From: Butyricimonas virosa | GTDB taxonomy: Bacteria > Bacteroidota > Bacteroidia > Bacteroidales > Marinifilaceae | Reading direction: 5' to 3' | Length of the DNA stretch: 64,000 nucleotides | Assembly: GCF_025148635.1 (NCBI RefSeq) | Contig: NZ_CP102269.1 | Span: 2,790,001 to 2,854,000 of the forward strand | Shown here: positions 32,650-40,932 of the stretch, in pieces | Layout of the letters: each line of letters begins with the position of its first letter | Numbering within the stretch: position 1 is the stretch's first letter | Notes under the pieces: generated by a model | Database searches by the model: none | The model's input: the letters and a program-made list of their open reading frames with translations, nothing else | Told to the model about the DNA's origin: nothing | Program-made: the position numbers and the translations under genes

Positions 32650-34209
32650 ATGAAATTGAAGTTGATTTTGATGACGTTACTGTTGGTAGCGGTAGTAGTG
32701 GTGCGTGCGCAAAGTAAGATTCTTAAAACCGGGGATAAATGTCCTGATCTGGTATTTATAGACCGGGATTACAATCTTGTTTCACTGGAAGAGTTCAGGG
32801 GACAGTATGTTTATATTAACGTGTGGGCCGAGTCGGAATCGAGGTGTATGGCGGAGATCCCCTATTTGAAGAAACTTCGGGAAACGTTTAAAGGTAAGGA
32901 TGTTGTTTTCTTGAGTATTTGTAATGATAAACGTGCTGACGCTCATGAATTGTGGACGAATGTGATAACTCAAAATAAACTGGAGGAACCGCAATGGATG
33001 ATTAGTGCGGCGGATGGTTTTATTGATTTGTTGAAGGTTACTTCCATACCTCGATATATCTTACTAGGGCCTGATATGACAATTATTGATGATAATATGA
33101 CCGGTCCATCGGATAAAGCGACGGAAAAACGCTTGCATGAAATTCTTGTTCGGCCGATGGTAAAGGTTTCTGAAATTAATTTTCTTGATTTGTCTTTGAA
33201 AGAAGCACTTGATAAAGCTGCCGCCGAAAATAAGCTGGTTTTTTTGGATGCTTATACCGATTGGTGTGGACCGTGCAAGCTAATGAATCAAACCGTGTTG
33301 CGTGAAGAGAAAGTGTGTGATTACGTAAATAAGAATTTTGTCAGTATCAAGATGAATGCGGAGAAAGGCGAAGGGCCGGAGGCGGTACGTAAATACATGA
33401 TTAGTGCTTATCCGACTTACATGTTGATAGAACCGGACGGTTCGTTGCGACACAAATTCACGGGTGGAACTAAAACGGGAGAAGAGTTTGTCGGCAAATT
33501 GTCTGAAGGGATGCTTGATGATGTGGCGGTGGGATTACTGGAAAGTAAGTATAAGGCCGGAAATTGTAGTAAAGATTTGGTATTGAAGTATATTAATGCC
33601 CTGATGAATGTGGGGAATTTTATAAAAGCGAATGAGGTCGCGAGTACTTGGTTCGGTTCGCTTCCCGATAATGAAAAGACGGGAAAAGATTACTGGTTTA
33701 TATACGAGAGTCCGGCCTTGACTTTTGATGGGAGTGATAATTTTAAATATATACTCGATCATAAAAAGCAATTCTATAAAAATGTGGGTAACGAATCGGT
33801 AGATAAGAAGATTATCGACGTGTTTGGCAAAAGCTTGGAGAATATTTATATCGGTAGAAAGAAGAATGCCACGATAAATGATGTTAAATTAATCAGGCAG
33901 GCTATTATCGATAGTGATCTTCCGGATGAAAAGTATAAATATCTTGAGGCGTATGTCACGCTGGCAAATGTGAGTCTGGAAAAAGATTACGAGAAGATAA
34001 TCACTTTGCTTGAGAATCTTGCTCCCGTATGGAGTGATGCGGAAGTAAACCAGCGTTTCTTTAGTCTGGGGATGGCAGTGGCCACGAAGGGTACGAAAGA
34101 TCAGCGACAAAGACTTATCACACTTTGTGATAAACTTCTCGAACGTGATGATTTGAGTCGGGCGGTTAATGCCCTGAAAAGTTTCTTGCCTTATATCAAG
34201 TCGATGTAG
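32650..34209 (+). CDS. Tandem thioredoxin-fold protein: degenerate TlpA-like domain fused to active CGPC thioredoxin
   Basis: A 519-residue exported protein (signal peptide about 1-20, ending VVRAQ). The first thioredoxin-like domain (about 25-165) matches the protein at 30972 in layout (LKTGDKCPDLVF, SLEEFRGQYVYINVW). Its active site reads AESESRC, so Glu63 replaces the first cysteine and only Cys66 remains. The second domain (about 180-300) is intact with YTDWCGPCKLM, Cys206 and Cys209, and cis-Pro in ISAYPTYMLI. It is followed by a helical C-terminal part like that of 18944 and 28934 (FKYILDHKKQFYKNV). This looks like a fusion of the two protein types found separately in the same cluster. 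The first domain may bind rather than catalyse. Confidence 0.87.
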   Translation: MKLKLILMTLLLVAVVVVRAQSKILKTGDKCPDLVFIDRDYNLVSLEEFRGQYVYINVWAESESRCMAEIPYLKKLRETFKGKDVVFLSICNDKRADAHELWTNVITQNKLEEPQWMISAADGFIDLLKVTSIPRYILLGPDMTIIDDNMTGPSDKATEKRLHEILVRPMVKVSEINFLDLSLKEALDKAAAENKLVFLDAYTDWCGPCKLMNQTVLREEKVCDYVNKNFVSIKMNAEKGEGPEAVRKYMISAYPTYMLIEPDGSLRHKFTGGTKTGEEFVGKLSEGMLDDVAVGLLESKYKAGNCSKDLVLKYINALMNVGNFIKANEVASTWFGSLPDNEKTGKDYWFIYESPALTFDGSDNFKYILDHKKQFYKNVGNESVDKKIIDVFGKSLENIYIGRKKNATINDVKLIRQAIIDSDLPDEKYKYLEAYVTLANVSLEKDYEKIITLLENLAPVWSDAEVNQRFFSLGMAVATKGTKDQRQRLITLCDKLLERDDLSRAVNALKSFLPYIKSM

Positions 34210-34293
34210 GAAAAATTGTATTTTTTGTAAAGGTATACCTCTTTTGTCCGTTTGACGTGTCATGTATATATAAATTATAATTAAAAGGAAAAG

Positions 34294-35208
34294 ATGATGA
34301 CATACTATTGCAAATTATTGTGTATCGTGTTGTTTGTTATTTTACTTGGGGGAGGAAAGTCTCAGGCGCAAAGCAAAGAGGTTGTGGTGTACCGGGATTA
34401 TACTCGTCAGGAGGCGGCTTTACTTGATTCGTTGAAACGGGAGGGTGTGATGTCGTTGTTTAAAGGGATAAACGAATTGAAGAAACAGGTATTGGGGGTG
34501 AAAGAGAGTACTCCCGTAAATGTTAAACCTCGACGGGAGGAAAGACGGAAGATGGCGCCGGAAGAAATTATTAAGCGGAGACGGGAAAGCGTGTTGACGG
34601 TGAATAAATATTTGCGGGCTATGGCAGGGCCGGAAATGGTTACCGGTTGGGCCACGGCTGTCGTGTTGTCCGAGGATGGAATTTGCGTGACGAATTACCA
34701 CGTGTTCTGGGAATTGCTGGATGCAAAGGTGAAGTTGAATCCGCGGGATAGTATTATGTTCGTGGCCACGGAAAGCGGCCGGGTGTACCCGATCACGGAA
34801 GTTTTGAGTTTTAACCGGGCGGCAGACATGGCTTTTTTCAAGATTGACACTCGTGACGATGTGTTGGTCCCGATGCCTTTGGGACGTGATCTGCCGGTAG
34901 GGGCAAACGTGCATCTGTTGAGTAACCCGGAGGGATACCCGTACGCTTACACGCAAGGAGTTGTGTCTCGGACGATCACGTTGAATCCGGTGGATCCTTT
35001 TGCCAACCGGATGGAAATGACGGCGGATTTTGCCAAGGGATCAAGTGGCGGGCCTATCATGGATGACCGGGGGAATATGGTGGCGATGGTGTCTTGCATA
35101 CGGGCAATATATTATTCTCAGCAACCGCCTTATTACTTGCAGATGAATGTGAAACTGACTATCCCTGTGAGTTCATTGAGGATGTTGATGCAGGGAAAGA
35201 ATGAATAA
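34294..35208 (+). CDS. Exported trypsin-like (S1C/HtrA-type) serine protease without visible PDZ domain
   Basis: A 304-residue protein with a signal peptide (about 1-26, ending KSQAQ), a charged helical linker (about 40-100) and a chymotrypsin-like protease domain (about 105-295). The triad is readable: His136 in VTNYHVFW, Asp178 in AADMAFFKID and Ser251 in KGSSGGPIMD. The surrounding sequence resembles the HtrA/S1C group (LLSNPEGYPYAYTQGVVSR), but the protein ends soon after the catalytic domain and no PDZ domain follows. It may process or degrade periplasmic proteins. It lies 84 bases after the tandem thioredoxin gene and is probably part of the same group. Confidence 0.88.
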   Translation: MMTYYCKLLCIVLFVILLGGGKSQAQSKEVVVYRDYTRQEAALLDSLKREGVMSLFKGINELKKQVLGVKESTPVNVKPRREERRKMAPEEIIKRRRESVLTVNKYLRAMAGPEMVTGWATAVVLSEDGICVTNYHVFWELLDAKVKLNPRDSIMFVATESGRVYPITEVLSFNRAADMAFFKIDTRDDVLVPMPLGRDLPVGANVHLLSNPEGYPYAYTQGVVSRTITLNPVDPFANRMEMTADFAKGSSGGPIMDDRGNMVAMVSCIRAIYYSQQPPYYLQMNVKLTIPVSSLRMLMQGKNE

Positions 35209-35267
35209 AACTAGTATATATTCGAAAAAATATTTACCTTTGTCATGTATTATTGTAGGTATATCGA

Positions 35268-35648
35268 ATGAAAGTTTTTGTGAAATATTGCGTGTTGCTT
35301 TTGGTGGCAGTAATCTATCTTGGACAAGGGATAGATTCTACCCGTTATTTAGCAAAGGCAACAAGGCAAGAGCGACTTATTTCACATGAAAAGGATGATT
35401 TTGAACGGTTAGCCATGCTGACTGCAGTGAACGGAAATGCATTACCGGTCAATACTGTTCAGTATGTGACAAACGTGCAACCAACTTTTCGTTATTTGCA
35501 AAAAAATAATATTTCGGTTTATTTAGAAGAATATAAAAGAGTTTTTACTCCTTATTTTAGGTATATTGAAAACGATTATCTCGACTCTTTCGCGTTAAAG
35601 CAGGACGGAGGATATTATGTCTTTGCATTACGCGAAATCATTGTATGA
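35268..35648 (+). CDS. Exported protein of unknown function (126 aa)
   Basis: A 126-residue protein with an N-terminal hydrophobic leader (about residues 5-20, VKYCVLLLVAVIYLG) and a soluble remainder rich in tyrosine and charged residues (TFRYLQKNNISVYLEEYKRVFTPYFRYIENDYL). No family was recognised. A TACCTTTG element at 35235-35242, 26 bases before the ATG, could be its own -7 promoter element, though no TTTG was found upstream at the right spacing. It follows the protease by 59 bases. Confidence 0.6.
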   Translation: MKVFVKYCVLLLVAVIYLGQGIDSTRYLAKATRQERLISHEKDDFERLAMLTAVNGNALPVNTVQYVTNVQPTFRYLQKNNISVYLEEYKRVFTPYFRYIENDYLDSFALKQDGGYYVFALREIIV

Positions 35649-35793
35649 TTTTTTTGGTTTATTTGTAAAAACGTTACTCGTTAATTATTAGCGGGTAGAG
35701 TTGTGTCTTGACCGAATTGTATTCGGGAACATGGACATATGCGTGAATATGTAGAAAAAATAAACTATTTAATTATACAAAAATTATAAAGTC

Positions 35794-36327
35794 ATGAGTG
35801 ATAGTAAATTTGAATATATCGATGATGTTCTCTTGAACGTAGATAAAGATAAAATAGAAAAAAAGAAAAAATCTCCCATCAAGCCTTTAGCATTGTTGAT
35901 CTTGGGTGCTGCAATCCTTTGGTATGGTGCGAATTATATTAATACGGCTCAGAGTGACACACTTTCTTCTGTTGTTATTATGATCGGTTTAGGTGTTGCT
36001 GCATGGGGGATCGTGGCATTCTTGGTAAAGAAAGAGTGTTACGTTTATAAACCAACGGGAAAGGTATTGAAGAAACATAAAGTGTATGTGGCTGCCAATC
36101 AGTCTTCACGATTGTATGATATTTTGGAGCAAAACAGGTATGATGATTTACAATCATTGACCCGTTCCGGACAATCTAATTTAAGCTTGGAGGCTTATTG
36201 TAGTGAAGATGAACAATATGCTTTGTTACAAGTCATGGAATTCATTCCTTACAATGACGTACCGATGACTCCTGTCAAAGTATGTGAGGGGACTCAGGCA
36301 AAACAAGTAGCTTACTTCTTGAAATAA
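35794..36327 (+). CDS. Membrane protein of unknown function with two transmembrane segments
   Basis: A 177-residue protein with an acidic/lysine-rich N-terminus, two predicted transmembrane helices (about 30-47, PLALLILGAAILWYGANY, and about 57-78, SSVVIMIGLGVAAWGIVAFLV) and a cytosolic-looking C-terminal domain of 100 residues (YKPTGKVLKKHKVYV to the end). No enzymatic motif is visible. It ends only 9 bases from the convergent aroE gene with no clear terminator between them. Function unknown. Confidence 0.75.
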   Translation: MSDSKFEYIDDVLLNVDKDKIEKKKKSPIKPLALLILGAAILWYGANYINTAQSDTLSSVVIMIGLGVAAWGIVAFLVKKECYVYKPTGKVLKKHKVYVAANQSSRLYDILEQNRYDDLQSLTRSGQSNLSLEAYCSEDEQYALLQVMEFIPYNDVPMTPVKVCEGTQAKQVAYFLK

Positions 36328-36336
36328 TATTCAGGA

Positions 36337-37080
36337 TTATCTAGTATTCCAGAGCTCCCATGAATAATCGGCTTGCAGATGAAGCATCTGTAAGCCGTTT
36401 TTAATTTGTGCACCTTGTTGTTTCCCACGGTACATGAATTCGGTTATTTCTGGATTATAAATAAGGTCGAAAAGGTAGTGATTGGGGGTGAGAAGGTGGT
36501 AAGGAATATCCGGACAATCGGTTACATTAGGCCACATTCCCACTGGGGTGGCGTTAATAATTAAAGGGGTATTCGGAAGGAAATGGGCGACTTGATCGTA
36601 GGCAATTTCAGAAGGGGAATGAGGAGTACGGCTCACTGTAAGTACTTCTATTCCCAAGGAGGCGAGTGCGTGCCGGACGGCTTTGGCTGCACCGCCAGTA
36701 CCTAAAAGTAAAGCTTGTGTAGGGGATGTCTGGATAAATTGTAATAGAGATTCTTTGAAACCTAGGATGTCGGTGTTGTAGCCGGTCAGGATGGGACCGG
36801 CAATGGTATACTCCACTTTCACTGAATTAACGGCACCGATCTTTTGGGCCTCCTCGCTGATATAATCTAGGTAAGGAATGATCTTTTCTTTATACGGGAT
36901 TGTAACGGCAAATCCTTTTAGCGAGGGGGTTGTTTTAATGACTTGTAATGTCTGTCCAATATTGGCAGATTCGAAATTCACAAATTCCGCATCTATTTTT
37001 TCTGCCTTGAACTTCTCTGTAAAGTAAGTCTTTGAAAATGAATGTCCCAAAGGGAAACCGAGTAATCCGAAAAGTGGCAT
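36337..37080 (-). CDS. aroE: Shikimate 5-dehydrogenase
   Basis: A 247-residue enzyme reducing 3-dehydroshikimate to shikimate with NADPH in aromatic amino-acid synthesis. The shikimate-binding motif is at the N-terminus (LLGFPLGHSFSKTYF, with Ser14 and Ser16). The catalytic lysine lies in GFAVTIPYKEKI, the nucleotide-binding glycine motif in LLLGTGGAAKAV, and NATPVGMWPN is the family signature. The C-terminal LQMLHLQADYSWELW is also typical. Length is slightly short but normal for Bacteroidales. It is downstream of, and probably cotranscribed with, the DUF368 gene on the minus strand (21-base gap). Confidence 0.95.
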   Translation of the reverse strand: MPLFGLLGFPLGHSFSKTYFTEKFKAEKIDAEFVNFESANIGQTLQVIKTTPSLKGFAVTIPYKEKIIPYLDYISEEAQKIGAVNSVKVEYTIAGPILTGYNTDILGFKESLLQFIQTSPTQALLLGTGGAAKAVRHALASLGIEVLTVSRTPHSPSEIAYDQVAHFLPNTPLIINATPVGMWPNVTDCPDIPYHLLTPNHYLFDLIYNPEITEFMYRGKQQGAQIKNGLQMLHLQADYSWELWNTR

Positions 37081-37101
37081 GGGAATTATAAAGTTTATAA
37101 A

Positions 37102-38025
37102 CTATTTTTTTACTACTACGGCTAGCTTTTCAATACCCCAGATGAGCAAAATACCAATGATACACATGAGGATTGCCTGCCATACTAAAGGATCACTCCC
37201 GTTAACTTGCTCGAAGGTGCTGGGAAGAACGTTTTGCTCGACATCAAAAGCGACCCCGTTAACTAGTTCTGTGTCTGTAATTTTCCAAGGCCAGATTTTA
37301 TTTAGCGATCCGACCATGAAGCCTGTCAGTAGGGCAACGGTCATGCCGTGATAGTTTTTCAATAACCAAGATAGTAAGTGTGAGAAAGCTACAATACCTG
37401 CAACGGCACCAACTAAGAAGGTGAGTAGAACGGGAATATTAAATTCGCTGACGGCAGTAATGATGTATTCATATTTTCCTAGAAGCAACAATATGAATGC
37501 TCCGGATATTCCCGGTAAGATCATGGCACAAATAGCGATCGCTCCAGAAAGAAGGATAAACCACCAGTCATCCGGAGTGCTGGTCGGGGTGAGTACTGTG
37601 ATCGTGTACGCGATGATGGCACCAACGATTAACGAGGTGATGGTTAGTATATCCCATTTTTTTATTTCTCTTGACACCATGAGGGCAGAAATAACGATGA
37701 GACCAAAGAAAAAGGACCAAATGTATAACGGGTGGGTTTCTAGCAAGTATTTCATCAATTTTGCCAGTGAAAATATGGATATGGCGATACCTGCAACGAC
37801 AGAAATCAAAAAGTTTCCGTTAATGTGTTTCCAAAATTCTTTTAACTGGAAAGTTCCCAGCAAACGTAATGCTTTCAGGTTTATTGACCGAATCGACTCG
37901 ATCAACTCTTCATAGATACCCGTGATAAATGCAATAGTACCTCCTGAAACACCCGGGATCACGTCTGCGGCACCCATGGCACATCCTCTAAGTACTAATA
38001 GTAAGTAGTTCTTTTTCTTCTCCAT
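37102..38025 (-). CDS. DUF368 membrane protein, probable polyprenyl-phosphate transporter
   Basis: A 307-residue polytopic membrane protein of the DUF368 family. Members of this family have been linked to recycling of undecaprenyl phosphate across the inner membrane, supplying the lipid carrier for peptidoglycan and polysaccharide synthesis. The diagnostic N-terminal motif is present (RGCAMGAADVIPGVSGGTIAFITGIYEELI), as is its repeat-like counterpart in the second half (ICAMILPGISGAFILLLLGKYEYI). About eight transmembrane helices are visible. The ATG at 38025 is preferred over a TTG at 38031. Its presence near uppS, which makes the same carrier, is consistent with the role. Confidence 0.9.
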   Translation of the reverse strand: MEKKKNYLLLVLRGCAMGAADVIPGVSGGTIAFITGIYEELIESIRSINLKALRLLGTFQLKEFWKHINGNFLISVVAGIAISIFSLAKLMKYLLETHPLYIWSFFFGLIVISALMVSREIKKWDILTITSLIVGAIIAYTITVLTPTSTPDDWWFILLSGAIAICAMILPGISGAFILLLLGKYEYIITAVSEFNIPVLLTFLVGAVAGIVAFSHLLSWLLKNYHGMTVALLTGFMVGSLNKIWPWKITDTELVNGVAFDVEQNVLPSTFEQVNGSDPLVWQAILMCIIGILLIWGIEKLAVVVKK

Positions 38026-38077
38026 GAACAATAAATTAATTTCTTGATTTTAAATTTTAGGTTTTAGGTTTCCTTTC

Positions 38078-38100
38078 ACGAATCAACATTTTTGATTCGT
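38078..38100 (-). terminator. Hairpin directly after DUF4301 gene
   Basis: A 9-bp perfect stem, ACGAATCAA (38078-38086) with TTGATTCGT (38092-38100), and a 5-base loop touch the stop codon of the minus-strand gene. There is no U-tract on the minus-strand side, so the terminator role is uncertain. Confidence 0.5.
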
Positions 38101-39666
38101 TTATTCTACTTTAAATACATTACGGTGTTCAAAACGTAACAAGTCAAAGACTGTTTTTACTGGGGTAAAGGTGGATAGCGGGACTTCCACGAATATGGTG
38201 TTCCAGTTGGCCATGGCACCATTCCACAATCCGGGTAGTTCTTGAACTTTAATATCTTTCCCGCCTAGTGATTTGCTGGTGATGAATCCCTGTGTGTTAT
38301 CGATGTATTTGGTCAAGTCATATTTCTTACCTTTATAGTTATAGGTACTACATACGATGTCCACGGGATTAAAGTGAGTTGATTGGGTGAATATTTTTTT
38401 CTGATTTCGATCTTTCAGGTTGACTTGAGCGCTCTCCACGATCATCAAGCGTGTTGCATGCTCGTTGTCTTCAACCCAGAACGGTCCTCCACCCGGTTCA
38501 CCTTCATTTTTCACCATTCCACATACACGTAATGGTCGATCGAGTAATTGTTTTAAATAAGCTACTCTTTCCTTGCGATCAGTATGAACTAATCCCTCTT
38601 TGGGTTTATAACCAAGGTGATCGTAGATATATTGCTCGATTTCATTTAGATTTTCGTCTGTAATACTGCTTTTCTTGCTCAAAACTTTCATGTAATTGAA
38701 AATCTGGTTCTGTGTTTTCAATAAAACTCCGGCAAGGATTTTCTTGAATTTTACCGTGTCAGCTTTACTACGGTCAGGGGCCACGTTGTCAATGTTTTTG
38801 ATGAAAATCAAGTCTTCTTTCAGGTCATTGAGATTGTGAATCAATGCACCATGACCTCCGGGACGAAACACGATGTTACCCTCGTTGTCTCTCACGAGAT
38901 TACCTTCCATGTCAAGACTCACTGTGTCTGTTGCAGGCGATTGAACAGAATACGTGATGTCGTATTTCAAGTTGAATTCTTTCTGGTAATTTTTGAGAAC
39001 AGATTTCATGAGGGCCTTGAATTTGCCTATATGTTCTTCTGATACAGTGAAATGTATATGAGCTTCTTTACCGTCGTTGGCGTAAAGTGCCGCTTCTACC
39101 AGGTGTTCTTCGGCAGCAGTACGGATGTGGTCGCTGTAGATGTGGAAGTCAATTAATCCCTTGGGCGTGGCATTGTAATTGAGGCCTTTGGGGGTAAGGA
39201 TGTATTCCAGGATTTCCAAGAGCTGGTTCTTCCAAAGTAGTTTGTCCAAATCAAGGCGATCTTTATAAAGGGCCTCTTTTAGGTGTGGGTAGAATGGAAA
39301 TTCCTTTAATTTCTCGAAGAAGGAGAAAATGCTTCCGGGTTCTTTGTCCTGCCGGAATTTCAAATAGTCTTCATCGCTACCGGTGTATGTGTTGAAAAAC
39401 GTGTTCAGTGTTTTGAACATACGTGAGGCGGAGCCGGAGGCCGGAACCATTTTCACGATTTTCAACGAATTCATTCTGTCCTCGAAGATGCGGATGAATT
39501 CATTGGCTTGTTCGTCATTCAAACCGTGGATTCCGTTGTTTATTGTTGCCGCATCCCGAATCTGTACAAAGTCAAACCCCTGCTTGAAGTTTTCAAGTTG
39601 GTTTTCAATTTGCTCGGGTTTTATTCCCCTGCGTTTAAATTGTTTGAGATCACTTTTCGTGTACAT
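38101..39666 (-). CDS. DUF4301-family protein
   Basis: A 521-residue cytoplasmic protein of the DUF4301 family, conserved in Bacteroidales but of uncertain function. Near the N-terminus it has KMVPASGSASRMFKTL, which resembles the nucleotide-binding loop of sugar nucleotidyltransferases (GxGxRM). Later segments (RPGGHGALIHNLNDL, GMVKNEGEPGGGPFWVEDNE) also recall sugar-nucleotide enzymes. Enzymatic activity remains an inference. The frame begins with a TTG at 39702, but the ATG at 39666 (MYTKSDLKQFK) fits the family start. It is separated from the DUF368 gene by a hairpin. Confidence 0.85.
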   Translation of the reverse strand: MYTKSDLKQFKRRGIKPEQIENQLENFKQGFDFVQIRDAATINNGIHGLNDEQANEFIRIFEDRMNSLKIVKMVPASGSASRMFKTLNTFFNTYTGSDEDYLKFRQDKEPGSIFSFFEKLKEFPFYPHLKEALYKDRLDLDKLLWKNQLLEILEYILTPKGLNYNATPKGLIDFHIYSDHIRTAAEEHLVEAALYANDGKEAHIHFTVSEEHIGKFKALMKSVLKNYQKEFNLKYDITYSVQSPATDTVSLDMEGNLVRDNEGNIVFRPGGHGALIHNLNDLKEDLIFIKNIDNVAPDRSKADTVKFKKILAGVLLKTQNQIFNYMKVLSKKSSITDENLNEIEQYIYDHLGYKPKEGLVHTDRKERVAYLKQLLDRPLRVCGMVKNEGEPGGGPFWVEDNEHATRLMIVESAQVNLKDRNQKKIFTQSTHFNPVDIVCSTYNYKGKKYDLTKYIDNTQGFITSKSLGGKDIKVQELPGLWNGAMANWNTIFVEVPLSTFTPVKTVFDLLRFEHRNVFKVE

Positions 39667-39841
39667 AATTTCAGGTTTGTAAGTACGTAAATAGTTTTGC
39701 AAGTTACGAATTATTGTGCAGAAAGCAAAATTTGTCTTTTACGTTATAGACTGCCGGGAGAGTTTCTGCCCCTGAAAGTTACAGGCGCTTGTCGTAAACT
39801 TGTAATTTGTTAGCTTGTAATTTATACGAAGAAGAAGACAA

Positions 39842-40105
39842 TTAATTGTCTTCTTCTTCGTCATATAATTCTTCTTGATTCTCTAATTCAGTTTCGAAAA
39901 ATTCTTCCGCTTCTTCCATGAGAGATTCAATGTCGTCTGTGCAGAGAGGCTCTTCGTCAATCCAGTAAATTTTCTGGTTGCTGTAGAAACCATCCATGTC
40001 ACATTGAATAATACATTGAGGCTTTTCCGTGTGCACAACATATACTAGTTCTGGTGCTTCTTGGGAATTGTCTGCAATAAGAAATTTTGGTAACATGATG
40101 TTCAC
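39842..40105 (-). CDS. Small acidic conserved protein
   Basis: An 87-residue acidic protein ending in a Glu/Asp-rich tail (EEAEEFFETELENQEELYDEEEDN). The middle (PQCIIQCDMDGFYSNQKIYWIDEEP) is ordered-looking and contains two cysteines. No function is recognised. ATG codons at 40105 and 40096 are both possible. It lies alone between two oppositely oriented transcription units. Confidence 0.7.
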   Translation of the reverse strand: MNIMLPKFLIADNSQEAPELVYVVHTEKPQCIIQCDMDGFYSNQKIYWIDEEPLCTDDIESLMEEAEEFFETELENQEELYDEEEDN

Positions 40106-40232
40106 TGTTTTTAAATTTACGTGGCAAATATAGAAATAATTGAAAACGGTGATGTTGAAATTTGAAAATTATTTTAAGAGTGGAATTTCTTGGGGAAAAT
40201 AATGTATCTTTAGGGCGAGAAATGAAATAAAT

Positions 40233-40898
40233 ATGATCGCATCAAGTTTACTATCAAATGTTGTACCGGTATTGAAGAAGGAAGATACTTGTGTCCAGGC
40301 ATTGGGATGGATGGACTTGTTTCGGGTGTCTCATTTGCCTGTCTTGGATGGAGAAACGTACGTGGGGTTGTTGTCTGATGAAGTTATGTATGCGCACGGG
40401 AGTATTCATGATTCGATCGGTAAGTTGGATATACCTAGGGAGATGACTTTCGTTTACGAGGATGTACATATGTATGATGTTATTGGGGTTGCCTCTTCAC
40501 GGCTTTTATCGGTGGTACCGGTTTTGAACCGGAAAGAGGTATATCAGGGAGCTATTTTGTTAACAGACATCTTGCATAATATTGATAAACTTTTGTGTAT
40601 AGACGATCCTGGCGGGATTATCGTGTTGGAAGTAAATAAAATTGATTATTCTTTGGCCGAGGTTGCCCAAATCGTGGAATATAACGAGGCGAAGGTGTTG
40701 AGTTGCTATGTTACGTGTATGCCGGATTCTAATAAAGTGGAGATTACTCTTAAAGTGAATACGGCCCGGATCGAACCGATTCTGGATACTTTTATTCGTT
40801 ATCGTTATGTGATCAAAAATACTTTTGTTTCCGGTGAAGAGATGAATGAAGAGATGAGAGATCGTTACGGGCAGTTGTTGAAGTTTATGGAAATGTAA
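40233..40898 (+). CDS. CBS-domain protein
   Basis: A 221-residue cytoplasmic protein with a pair of CBS motifs in its first 125 residues (VVPVLKKEDTCVQALGWMDLFRVSHLPVLDGETYVGLLSD and SSRLLSVVPVLNRKEVYQGAILLTDIL). An ACT-like C-terminal part follows (about 130-210, GGIIVLEVNKIDYSLAEVAQIVEYNEAKVLSCYV). CBS pairs bind adenosine nucleotides and usually regulate a partner. It sits 34 bases before nadK and is likely cotranscribed with it. Confidence 0.85.
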   Translation: MIASSLLSNVVPVLKKEDTCVQALGWMDLFRVSHLPVLDGETYVGLLSDEVMYAHGSIHDSIGKLDIPREMTFVYEDVHMYDVIGVASSRLLSVVPVLNRKEVYQGAILLTDILHNIDKLLCIDDPGGIIVLEVNKIDYSLAEVAQIVEYNEAKVLSCYVTCMPDSNKVEITLKVNTARIEPILDTFIRYRYVIKNTFVSGEEMNEEMRDRYGQLLKFMEM

Positions 40899-40932
40899 GA
40901 AGTTTTAAATCAATTGAATCTAAAATAGATAG

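Noticed and set aside
36328..36336. Terminator between the two-TM membrane protein gene and aroE
   Set aside because: Only 9 bases separate the converging genes and no stem-loop was found; the genes may overlap in transcription.
39667..39702. Upstream extension of the DUF4301 protein from a TTG at 39702
   Set aside because: The ATG at 39666 gives a start that fits the family, and the extra 12 residues show no conservation signal.
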